Origin: Bremia lactucae
Taxonomy: Eukaryota > Oomycota > Peronosporomycetes > Peronosporales > Peronosporaceae
Assembly (NCBI RefSeq): GCF_004359215.1
Contig: NW_027152029.1
Span: 1,920,862 to 1,938,141, forward strand
Length of the DNA stretch: 17,280 nucleotides
Reading direction: 5' to 3'
Shown here: positions 8,901 through 16,905 of the stretch, piece by piece
How the letters are laid out: each line of letters starts with the position of its first letter
Numbering within the stretch: the stretch's first letter is position 1
Position numbers and translations under genes: made by a program
The notes under the pieces: generated by a model
The model's database searches: none
Told to the model about the DNA's origin: nothing
Seen by the model: the letters and a program-made list of their open reading frames with translations, nothing else

Positions 8901-11900
8901 TTTCGTCGAGAATCTTCCGTCTGGTGAGCTCGCTGCTTCTTTAACAATTTACGCACCATTGGATTTGAAATCATCCTAATAAATCCATGTGGGAGGATCC
9001 TTGTGAGCATTTCATACGATGCCTTATGATGAGTCATCCAGATACTGGCGATATACTGATACGTCTCTTTCGCATTCTCCGAGGAGTGAAAAAACGCCTT
9101 GTGCAGGTGCTGAATAGTCAGCCCAGTATCTAAGGCAAAGTCGCAAATTCGTCGTTTAACCTTGCGATCGACGTGATCTATGATCACCTTCATGAGACAT
9201 ATAACCGATGCCGTCAAACCTGCGTTCGTATTTTGAGATACTATTTCGAGCAATAGTATATATTTCGCCCCCAGATCTTTAATGATGGCATCAAAATGCT
9301 TGTCGTAGGTACTATGGCGAGAAACGACTAGTACATCCATAAATAATTGCAAGATGACCAGTGTGCAGCACAAATTTTGTGGGTCCAGAAGACCAATCAA
9401 TTGAGTAGCCAAGTTTTTGTGCTCCAATACTTGAAAACGAATGGCCTTTTCAGCTGCACGATGCGCTTTTAGTCGTGATTTGTCAGCGATTAATGAGCGC
9501 AGTGCATTCACTGCCCACATAGCTGCAATTGAGTCACCAGAATCCAATATTTGAGCCAGACTTGGGACCAAGACCATAGCGCCACCATTTGACTGTTCCG
9601 TCGCAAGCCGATAACAGCCGTTATTTATTCGGCAAAATGATTCAAGTACAATACAAATCTCGTTCGTGCGAACTGGTGGGATGCAGGAATGCTCAAGCTA
9701 TTTCAGATTGTACATAATAGAGATACTTAGTCATATCTTATAAATGATCTCATTAAAAGCGTGTCTCACCAGAATGTTAAATCCTTGAAGAAGTGAGCTA
9801 AACGACAGCTTCTCTAAGCGCCCGCGCATGGACTTGTCTGTGAAATCTTCCACTTCCACATTCATATTCAAACTTTCAAAAGAAAATATAATTTTAATTA
9901 ATACGGATCGTATAGTTACACCTTCGCCACAAAATTTTTCAATCTTCCTCTCTAAAGCTGCATGAGCTGGAATATAAAGTCCATCCTGATTAAGATAAAG
10001 AAGCTTTTCCTGCTTCACCTTAAGTAAAGCCTTGGGAGACATTCTTGGGTTCAAGTTTGTAAACTCTCGGCTAAGCGATACATTGTAATTGCCAACGTAG
10101 TTATATCCATCGTACAGTGCTGCCTGAAACTTATCAAAGTCATATGGCACATAAGCCACACGACAACTATCGGCAAATTCTAGCACCACCACACCTTGCA
10201 CAACATTGCCTTCCAATCGCGGAACGACTATGCGACGCAACTTCTTCAGCTCGTATACTTTATTAAAACCGCTAGTAAACTCTATAATGGTTCCATTAAC
10301 GAAACATAGCTTTTTTTTTCGTAAGTGTGTGAAACCATTTCGGCCTGTTGGCCTCTGTACGTCAAAATATTCATTCGATTCAAGAGCAGATTGATCAAAT
10401 TGCTGTTCCATTTGCTGTGTGGGAAGTAAAGACTGGGAATTTAAGCAAAGATGAATTCCGATGTAACCAGCTAAGGCTCTCATACCATTAATAATTTCAT
10501 ACTTATGGTCAGAGTAAATGAAGTGCAATCTGCTTTTACGTAAAAGCATGAATGCTTCTGGAATTGCAGTTGCCTCAGTGATCTCTTCAATCATGCGATA
10601 TTCAAATTCTTTGGTATACTTTGTCTTGATTCGTACAGCAATTAGAGCTCGTGGTGTCAAGAAAAATTGAGATTGTTCGCGCTGCCCATCCACTGTGCCG
10701 ATGTAGCCACTGAATTGGCAGCAATCAACACTATACACCCGCCTGAATACTTCAAAATTGCCCGCCAAATGACTTATAAGCTCCTGCAAAAAAACATTGC
10801 GGCATCTGTAGCGAAGACGCAAAAATACTGGGTCGTCATACTGATCAAGCCCCATTTTCAAGTGGCCAAACGCTGCCTCAAGAAATTGTCGGTATTGCCT
10901 TAACAGCACTTTTGGGTTCTGAACGTTGATCATATTTGCTAAATTACCCGCACTACCGCTAGCAGATGACCCAGACGACAATATTGTATTATTTCGGCTT
11001 GATGCCCTCCTAGAAGAATACAAGAAGGGCCGAGATCGTGGAGCCAGTGGCGCCCCTCGGTAACTCTCGGGGCGAAAGTTCAATGTCTCACCAAAACTTA
11101 GCGATCGTCGTGGAACTTTTTCATCGTTATACCGTAAAGGAGAATCCGAATTGCCGTAATTTAGAAAAACGGGAGTTTTCGTCATTCTGTTGAGAATACT
11201 CACACATGCCTCCACGGTATATAAGGCAGGAAAGCTGAAGAGAATTCGCAGCAGCATGCGATACTTTGTTGCAAGGTTTTGATATAGCGCTTCAGAGAGT
11301 TCTAGCTGCTTCTCTGCGTTTGTCTTAACCAGAAGTACTAGAAATTGACACAGCTTCATCGTGGGCAATTCGGACAGAAATGCATCAGTCTACGCAAAGC
11401 AACACAACCATTAAATACATTAATTCGTTGAAGCAGATTATGTGAACTCACTTGGATATCCTTGTCAAGCAGCGAAAGAAGCGTCTTCATAAAAAGAGTG
11501 TTGGATAGCAAAAGTTGTCGGCATGGAAACTGATGCAATTTTGACTCCATCAGGCGGCTAAGAACCATAAACATCCAGTAAATAGCTACCGAATTCTGGC
11601 TTTCTAATACCCTTGTTATAGTATTAATGTATTCTTCCTCTCGCTTAAATACATAACAACATTTTAATATTCATACCAATTGCAAGTGACCAATACAGCA
11701 AGTAAGTTACCTCAGTTAGAACTTTCATAAATTCGTTAATGGCAGGTGGTGCAAGCATCAACCGGTAAAGGGACTGAAGGTATGTGCTTATAAATTCGTG
11801 CGTCGCGCCGTGCCGAGCAACAATGTCATGTAGTTCACGTGCTAGCATATAAGTAACCTTGTCGAAAAGCTTATTGGGCTGAGGAGTTGCACCAGATGTT

Positions 11901-13129
11901 GGCGTGTTTGCATTAAATTCTAAAGTCAATGAGTGCATATCTTCATCGAGACCTTGAGGAAGCTGCCGTTGAGTTCGTGCCGTCTTACGATGGCCATGGG
12001 CCATGAGTAGATGCAATATTATACCTTGCACGACACGAAGCTCTCGGTCCATTGCAGTAACGTTCGTTACGGTATCTGCGAATTGCTTGGCTTCTTGATG
12101 TATGAATTTACGTGGTATCATCCGGGCTGTTTCTGGAACTTCACTTGACTCCACACCCACTTGATAATTACCCAATGCATGACAGGATGCTAATAGCTCA
12201 CACACAATTTTCTCCCGAAATGAAGAATAATATTGGCGAGTTACACCGTCTACGTACACGACTTTGAACGCCTGCAGCGTATTATGACACAAAATAAGCG
12301 TATATATTCTCGCCAGAGGGCGACTAAAAATCACTGTCTCGGCTTTTGCGTACTCTGTGAGGTACTTTTCGGAAACGGACAATGTTCGTGGTGTCGCATC
12401 AGACTCATTCGACTGCGAAGAATACATCACCTGGTACTCGAAGGATACACAAGTTATCTCTGACTCTTTCCTATCGTCCTGCAGTGCCGCTTCTAGTGAT
12501 TTTTTGCGATACTCGTTGATTGACATACCATAGGCCTTCATGAAATTGATTATATTTTGAGCTAGCTCTGAGCGTTTCGATACAGAAAACAAGCTCGAAT
12601 TTTCCGAGTGATTTAATGCTATTGCATCGTGGTCATCGCAGATGATATCAATAGACACGAGGCTTGTGTACGGAATGTGACTCATGACGTCACCTTCAGT
12701 GTCCCGTTGAAAGATGCCGTCAGCACGAACCTCTACGACGCACTTCGACGTAACACCGCTTTTGTGATACTTAAGGCTTTGAAATGCGCGTGACTGCAGC
12801 TCAGCGGGTGGAAGCTGTGTTGCAGTGCTCATCTTCGCGTAGTGCTGACTTCGTAAACGCTTCAGACAAACAAGTACCTCCATGCGGAAGTAGGAGCGGA
12901 AAACCGTCTTCTTAATGCGATGGCGTGGTGTGTTAATGACAAAGTCCGTCTCGCCGTCAAGCACGTCGGCGCCATCCACGTCCTCGTAAGGCCACGTGTT
13001 GGTTATGAGCTGATTTTCACGATCAATAGTTGAAAACGAATATTCCCCCAGACACAACACACGGTCCTTGGTCACAAAGCTGCCCACCTTGTGCACTATG
13101 TAGCGCGCCATCACACGCTCCGTCGACAT
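2912..13129 (-). CDS. RME-8: RME-8/DNAJC13/GRV2-type endosomal J-domain scaffold, four exons
   Basis: Join of exons 11711-13129, 11452-11643, 9770-11389 and 2912-9697, all introns phase 0, giving about 3338 residues. The family binds early endosomes and works with Hsc70, SNX1/retromer and WASH in recycling. Diagnostic features seen: PH-like folds at the N-terminus (about 8-93, 115-200, 260-322, with NTWPYEDV and LEFNAN motifs), a GYF-like module (about 1706-1780, KGPFTANGLKEQL), armadillo-like helices, and four IWN repeats (LLWN 1413, VVWSS 1947, CVWN 2413, LIWN 2762). The J-domain (about 2050-2097) lacks HPD. A second PH-like block occurs at about 750-977, preceded by a Ser-rich linker (605-700). 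The last 310 residues are disordered and basic. Known homologues are about 2200-2600 residues, so this one is unusually long. The start is the first ATG giving the family N-terminus. Identity is firm; the duplicated module and the exact start are less so. Confidence 0.92.
6638..6781 (-). other. Degenerate J-domain of RME-8 without HPD
   Basis: Residues 2050-2097 read as a J-domain by helix pattern. AFEIFGWSKDATYSAADLRS matches helix I and the start of helix II, FRELCL is the rest of helix II, and AFDSLCDILER matches helix III. Between FRELCL and AFDSL only KDGNVAIVRQ is present, about eight residues shorter than in metazoan RME-8, and the His-Pro-Asp tripeptide is absent. HPD is the catalytic signature that stimulates Hsp70 ATPase. 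The DNA here is open in one frame with no plausible intron, so the loss does not look like an annotation artefact. Confidence 0.75.
9698..9769 (-). other. RME-8 intron 3
   Basis: 72 nt, phase 0. The donor is CTG|GTGAGA (from 9769) and the acceptor is GAAATAG, ending at 9698. Splicing joins QGFNIL to LEHSCIPPVRTNEICIV and restores a typical RME-8 armadillo segment. Without it the frame stops shortly after the donor. Confidence 0.85.
11390..11451 (-). other. RME-8 intron 2
   Basis: 62 nt, phase 0. The donor is CAA|GTGAGT (from 11451) and the acceptor is TTGCGTAG, ending at 11390. Splicing joins SLLDKDIQ to TDAFLSELPTMKL. The two flanking frames do not continue into each other without it. Confidence 0.85.
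11644..11710 (-). other. RME-8 intron 1
   Basis: 67 nt, phase 0. The donor is GAG|GTAACT (from 11710) and the acceptor is TATTTAAG, ending at 11644. Splicing joins NEFMKVLTE to REEEYINTITRVLES and continues the helical repeat. The unspliced frame stops at the acceptor. Confidence 0.8.
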
Positions 13130-13250
13130 CGTCGAGCAGATCTTTGTTTAAGCAGCAATTACTGGTATCTTGATAGATGAATGTTTGGGTACATGTGGCA
13201 GAGAGTGCGAAAAGTCGCATGATTTTTGGAAAGGAAACTTTTCTATTCGC

Positions 13251-13256
13251 GAATGA
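13251..13256 (-). promoter_or_regulatory. Possible initiator element of RME-8
   Basis: On the minus strand ATCATTCG resembles the oomycete initiator core (TCATTYY), 122 nt above the RME-8 ATG. If it is used, a 65-codon upstream frame (ATG at 13220, stop at 13023) would precede and overlap the main start, which weighs against it. A start site below 13220, for example near TTCATCTATC at about 13180, would avoid that. No TATA box is visible. The call is weak. Confidence 0.25.
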
Positions 13257-13369
13257 TGCTTTGTTAGTCCTTATGCTTGATACTAGGCTATCTAAAATAC
13301 CACTCTACATGCAATTATCCTAATAATATTTTTTTTTACATCCGATTCGACCGTTTAGCAAACACTAAA

Positions 13370-13591
13370 TCGTATTAAATATAAATACTTATTTTTACCA
13401 ATTATAAAATGTCATCTCTGTTGATAACACTAATTGTATTGGGAGCGGATATTTCTAGATTCCTCGCGTAACGGATGCCGCTAGGCGCCATCCCTCCTCA
13501 TGTGAATGCACCTATGTGCATCGCATACACAAGGGTGGTTCACAATGTGAACAACACCCAAGTGGTGGTAGGGCAACTTTAGCCCGTTACA
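13370..13591 (+). mobile_element. Diverged, 5'-truncated LTR, copy C
   Basis: From about 13370 to 13591 the sequence follows the LTR of copies A and B with many substitutions. Shared blocks include ATTTTTACCAATTA, CCTCGCGTAACGGATG, ATGTGAATGCACC and GGGCAACTTTAGCCCGTTACA. The stretch corresponding to the two AT-rich hairpins near the 3' end in copy B is missing or replaced. The 5' part (about 240 bp) is not recognisable. It is followed by a leader and a gag ATG, so it is probably the 5' LTR of the element whose gag follows. Confidence 0.75.
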
Positions 13592-13720
13592 CCATCCCCC
13601 CTTTAAGAACGAGTTTATATTTGAAATTCGTCAAAGAGGGCAGAGGTAAAGCGAGTTGCTTTACGCGCCGCTTAATTCTATTATTCACTTTTGCTCTCTG
13701 TGTCTTGCACGGAGCCTAAT
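13592..13720 (+). other. Retrotransposon leader between LTR and gag
   Basis: 129 bp separate the GTTACA end of copy C from the gag ATG. It begins CCATCCCCCCTTTAAG, where a primer-binding site would be expected. I cannot match this to a tRNA 3' end by eye (it does not start with TGG), so the priming tRNA is unassigned. Confidence 0.45.
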
Positions 13721-13792
13721 ATGCCACCTAAAAGGGGCAACATTGCTGGGTCGTCTGCGAAGACACCCACTTAACCACGCGCGAAGCGCACG

Positions 13793-13797
13793 CGCCG
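13793..13797 (+). repeat. Target-site duplication, left copy
   Basis: CGCCG lies immediately left of the LTR terminus TGTAGGCGGG. It matches the five bases directly right of the LTR at 14351-14355. A 5-bp duplication is typical of Ty3/gypsy integrases. Confidence 0.85.
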
Positions 13798-14350
13798 TGT
13801 AGGCGGGCACGTCGTAATGCGGCCACGCTCTACTTAGGCACACACCCTAGCACAGCGAGGAAGCGGTTAAACCTGCTTCTCTTGCGTGCAGTGAGGTAGT
13901 TGTGGTGGGCGCGCAAGCGACCTCACCCAACACACTAAGAACTCTGGTAAAGTGTCGTCACGGGAGCGGTAATCCGCTCCTCGTGCGCACTTACCAAGTA
14001 GGTAGTAAATTTCAGACTGATTTATATTTAATAAATTAAATACAAATACCTATTTTTACCAAAATAAATGATATCTCTATAGATATCATTTTATATGTAT
14101 TACGAGCGTATCTTTATAGATACCTCGCGTAACTGATGACGCTAGCCGTCATCATGGATGACGCTGGGCGTCATCCCTCCTAATGTGAATGCACCCATGT
14201 GCATCACATCCACAAGGGTTGGTCACAAATGTGCACCACACCCTATTGTTGGGTCTAATTACTATTATTTAGTAATTGACCATCCCCTCAAGTACACCAA
14301 ATGTACTTAACGGGGACTGTGTAACATTAGGGCAACTTTAGCCCGTTACA
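13798..14350 (+). mobile_element. Complete solo LTR, copy B, 553 bp
   Basis: It runs from TGTAGGCGGG to CCCGTTACA, so it has the canonical TG...CA ends, and it is flanked by a perfect 5-bp repeat (CGCCG). The gag reading frame on the left (ending inside the duplication) continues in phase on the right, so the insertion site is proved by the interrupted gene. No internal element sequence lies between the ends, so this is a solo LTR left by LTR-LTR recombination. Positions 13898-14347 match copy A, and the 3' half matches copy C. The LTR is full of short perfect inverted repeats. Confidence 0.9.
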
Positions 14351-14351
14351 C
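14134..14351 (+). repeat. Array of six hairpins in the 3' part of LTR copy B
   Basis: Consecutive perfect or near-perfect inverted repeats are: TGATGACG/CGTCATCA (14134-14154); GGATGACGC/GCGTCATCC with a 3-nt loop (14156-14176); ATGTG-A-ATGCAC/GTGCAT-CACAT (14183-14209); AATTACT/AGTAATT (14257-14277); AAGTACA/TGTACTT with outer CCCC/GGGG (14284-14315); and GTGTAAC...GGGC/GCCC-GTTACAC ending at the LTR terminus (14319-14351). Most have counterparts in copy A and some in copy C. Confidence 0.85.
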
Positions 14352-14355
14352 GCCG
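14351..14355 (+). repeat. Target-site duplication, right copy
   Basis: CGCCG directly follows the LTR end GTTACA and matches 13793-13797. Confidence 0.85.
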
Positions 14356-15511
14356 CGTTAGCACGCCGGCAGCGTCTAATGCCTCAGTTGAAACGCCGAC
14401 AGCTACTGCTGCATCAACTGGTCTTGTGGATATATCCTACTATTACAGTGAGGATGTCGATCCATCGCTCATTGTCGACTACAATGAGTCGACACCGTTC
14501 CCGTCACCACATAGTAGTGATACGGACAACGAGCTAATGAGGAAGGACCATCCAATCTTCTCATTGCTCCAAACATGGAGACAGCAAAGTTTTCTAATGC
14601 TGTCTCGTCGTGTGCGCTGGCTAGCGCAGCGACCATTAGTGAGAGCGCTGCCCATAAAGGTGCAGCCGCTTCCCCGTTGGGTAAAACTAAAACGTCTATA
14701 GCTCAGACCATTATCCATAACGGTTCTGACACAGAAGATTCTGAGCCTAAAGCTCCGCCGGCGACACGTGAACGTGCTCAGTCGGTATCACAAGCCAGTC
14801 GTATCAAACGTGGCTATGTGACGGGTGGCATATCACTGATGCCCCCTCTATCTAAATGGCCTCTTCCAAACGGGCCAAGAGCGTTGCTCCTAGAGCGCGG
14901 TATTCTAGACGCTCATAATTGATATGGCATCAATAATACATGGAAGGCTCAAGGAAAATCGCTTGAGCGTATTTTCCCGATCCCGGTCGTGTTGCGTTTA
15001 AATGAAACGCCCGGAATATATGCGGCGGATTACACGCGTCACTTTCAACCGCATTACGATGCGATGAAACAGCGGTCGCAGCGAATTAATTCCGCCCGCT
15101 TGCGTGTGAAAAAAGTCATGGGGGCGGTACTGTACCGCCTGTTTCTTCTCACACCGCTACTTCTGCTGGTGCTCCTTTTCATAGGCAGCAACCAAGCCGG
15201 GCACATCAATACGAAGGGTATCGATCGGTTCCCAAGAGACAAAATTCTTCGTGTAACCTTTCCATTGGACGAGGTTCTGATACCAACGACGTATTGTGGA
15301 TCTCGAGGGTCAAGTCTCACGACTGACCTCGGATCTTGTTGATGTCCGAGCGAAGGCTCGTCAGGGTTATGAGTGCCTGAAGAATCGCTTGGACCTTGTG
15401 GAGAAGATAATGCTGAGGGATCCGCGTTACTCGCGTGATGTCCCTCGCTCTCGAGTCCTGTTCGTGATGGGAGGAGTCGATTGGCTGAACATTTTTCGCC
15501 TTTCCGTCCCC

Positions 15512-16087
15512 TCACCCGAACGACGCTCGACTCACAGTCGGCGTCACCATCGCTCTCCTCAGACAGATGGGGTATGTGATCTCTTCTAGATTAACATACG
15601 TTTCAGACGACCCACGTAAAATATGGTGTGCGTCTTTATATACGGTGAGCCTATAATTAAGGTCTCGAATCTCCTTGACCACCGTAGACGGTCCAATGAA
15701 GCGCAGCATTAACTTCGTAGTTCCTCCTTGTAGTACAGAAATTCCATTTTTAGGTAGGGTGGCAATTCTTAATAGTACTTTTCATTCGCTCTAAAGTGTT
15801 CAGTATTTTTGCGACCATGTCAGTCCGCGTATTCTTTTTGCTTGTCGTGTGCGGTTACCATTGCGTCACAGGTTTTTCGTGTGATGGCTAATAGATCATC
15901 CACAGAGCGTTGAGCCTCGCACACGCTTTTAGCATCAAACTCGCTTATGACACGCCAAGAGGTCGGTCACAAAACGTAGTTTTATTGACCACTGCTAAAT
16001 TGGCAGCGTCACTAGAGCAAGTTTCTGTCGTTGAGATGGTACCCTCGCGGGTCATCGTCATAGTGACAAAACTTTTTCCCTCTTTCG
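15512..16087 (-). pseudogene. Ty3/gypsy pol fragment, region after the integrase core
   Basis: On the minus strand, one frame from about 15955 reads EAQRSVDDLLAITRKTCDAM and EYAD-stop-HGRKNTEHF. A second frame, from about 15812, reads KVLLRIATLPKNG and MLRFIGPSTVVKEIRDLNYRL. The latter is the typical beta-barrel segment downstream of the integrase core (LRFIGPFxVxxxIxDLxYRL in gypsy elements). A further shift near 15620 hides a HTIFYVGRLKR segment. One nonsense codon (TGA after EYAD) and at least two frameshifts show it is dead. It is the continuation of the integrase at 16539-17280 and meets the plus-strand gag tail to tail near 15500. Confidence 0.75.
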
Positions 16088-16099
16088 CACCGAGCATAG

Positions 16100-16301
16100 T
16101 TTAATGCTAACTTAATTATAAACTAATACTAAACATGCAATTGAAATCTTATCTGTCTCTCTCTTTGTTTACGTTTATAGCTGATTAGTCTGCGGGATAA
16201 ATAGACATAACGGCTTTTACCTATTTATGGATAAGATTTCCGAGCATTACTATATAAAGTAATATATCTCCAAATATTATCTCCCTTTTAGATAATATAT
16301 T
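16100..16301 (-). mobile_element. AT-rich LTR-like segment inside pol, family uncertain
   Basis: This segment separates two parts of the same pol pseudogene and is far more AT-rich than either. On the minus strand it opens with TGGGACAATATATTATC, then carries CTTTATATAG (a TATA-like box, 16259-16250), ATAAATAG/CTATTTAT and ATTAC/GTAAT inverted repeats, and a purine-rich AGAGAGAGACAG. That arrangement resembles an LTR promoter region, possibly of a Copia-type element. I see no matching terminus or target-site duplication, so the call is tentative. Confidence 0.35.
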
Positions 16302-16538
16302 GTCCCAATGTTACACGGACTTATTAAGAACAATTTGTGTAACTCCCGAGGCGTCGATTCCTTTCATCGGTGGTAATTAAAGAGTCTCTTGCTATAGAAG
16401 AGGTCAAGTCGCATAGCGGTTTTGAGGATATTGAACGTCAGGCAATGGATTTGACTGCACTATCGCACCAAGTAAACGACTTTTTTCCTGATATAGAAGA
16501 CTTAAAGGCTGTTAATTAATATATTATCTAAAAGGGAG
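16281..16538. repeat. 258-bp segment bounded by 21-bp perfect inverted repeats
   Basis: Positions 16281-16301 (CTCCCTTTTAGATAATATAT plus T) are the exact reverse complement of 16518-16538. Between them is a smaller inverted repeat, GTTACAC (about 16310) with GTGTAAC (about 16337), and a 49-codon plus-strand frame. No flanking target-site duplication is visible. It could be a MITE-like unit, or two LTR starts meeting in opposite orientation. Confidence 0.7.
16370..16519 (+). other. Short open frame of unknown origin inside the inverted-repeat segment
   Basis: A frame of 49 codons ends with TAA at 16517-16519, a few bases inside the right inverted repeat. It reads as an acidic, amphipathic helix-like peptide (SHSGFEDIERQAMDLTALSH and NDFFPDIEDLKAVN). 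It resembles the end of a real protein more than random AT-rich sequence, but I do not recognise it. It has no good ATG near its beginning and may be a captured exon or the 3' end of another element's ORF. Confidence 0.35.
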
Positions 16539-16793
16539 GGGCCCTCCCCCACTAAGACTCGGGCTGCGCACAAACGAGACTGGCGTCCGAGCATGGCGCA
16601 GTCCGTTAATATAAAACGGTGTATCACCTGTACTGGCGTGGATACTGTTATTTATAGCAAATTCCACAAAGGGCAATTGCTTGCTCCACTCTTTGGGAGT
16701 TGCTATAGTGCGTAAGACATCCGCCACGACCCGATTGGCACGTTCTGTTTGGCCATCGGTCCGGGGATGATCTGCGGTCGACATGTGGAGCTT
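16539..16793 (-). pseudogene. Ty3/gypsy integrase core, C-terminal part
   Basis: The minus-strand frame reads KLHMSTADHPRTDGQTERAN, then VVADVLRTIATPKEW, LPFVEFAINNSIHASTGDTP and HARTPVSFVRSPSLSGGG. TDGQTERAN carries the glutamate of the DDE catalytic triad, and the following helices are standard for gypsy integrases. The left end in the window (SLSGGG) is cut by the inverted-repeat segment at 16538. The other end is cut by a gag-derived insert from 16794. Confidence 0.88.
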
Positions 16794-16905
16794 ATGGCGT
16801 CTTTAAAACATGGAGGGCTCAGAGAATATCGCTTGGGCGTATTTTCCCGATCCCAGTCGTGTTGCGTTCAATATGAAACGCCCGCCCAATATGAGGCGGA
16901 ACTCA
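16794..16905 (+). mobile_element. Antisense gag-derived fragment within integrase
   Basis: ATGGCGTCTTTAAAACATGG and the following roughly 110 bp align closely with 14924-15031 of the gag pseudogene (shared blocks: CGTATTTTCCCGATCCC, GTCGTGTTGCGTT, ATGAAACGCCC). The fragment reads forward on the plus strand as MASLKHGGLRENIAWAYFPD. On the minus strand it sits where the integrase sequence between DPRFTS and KLHMSTADHP should be. Confidence 0.7.

Larger units (their letters stand above)
13721..15480 (+). pseudogene. Broken gag of a Ty3/gypsy-like retrotransposon
   Basis: The frame opens at ATG 13721 (MPPKRGN, basic), meets an in-frame TAA after 17 codons, and is interrupted at 13797 by the solo LTR. 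It resumes at 14356 in the same frame with a Ser/Thr/Ala-rich region, then DISYYYSEDVDPSL. A frameshift falls near 14550-14575, then the frame continues to an in-frame TGA at 14920-14922 and on beyond it. Further shifts occur around 15110-15300, after which a coiled-coil-like stretch (RLTSDLVDVRAKARQGYECL) runs to about 15400. I assign gag by position directly after LTR and leader and by composition; no CCHC knuckle is visible. The element is dead. The right-hand boundary is uncertain (about 15450-15520), where minus-strand pol begins. Confidence 0.6.

Noticed and set aside
13023..13220. 65-codon minus-strand frame overlapping the RME-8 start, with a signal-peptide-like beginning
   Set aside because: It is out of frame with RME-8, has no family resemblance and lies partly over conserved PH-like coding sequence. 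It matters only as a possible upstream ORF.
15054..15515. 153-codon minus-strand frame opposite gag
   Set aside because: Its lower part is antisense to the gag frame and has biased, low-complexity composition. Only the first few residues may belong to the end of pol.
16089..16301. TGCTAAC plus TTTACGTTTATAG read as an intron end on the plus strand
   Set aside because: No coding frame flanks it on the plus strand, and the segment lies inside a minus-strand pol pseudogene.
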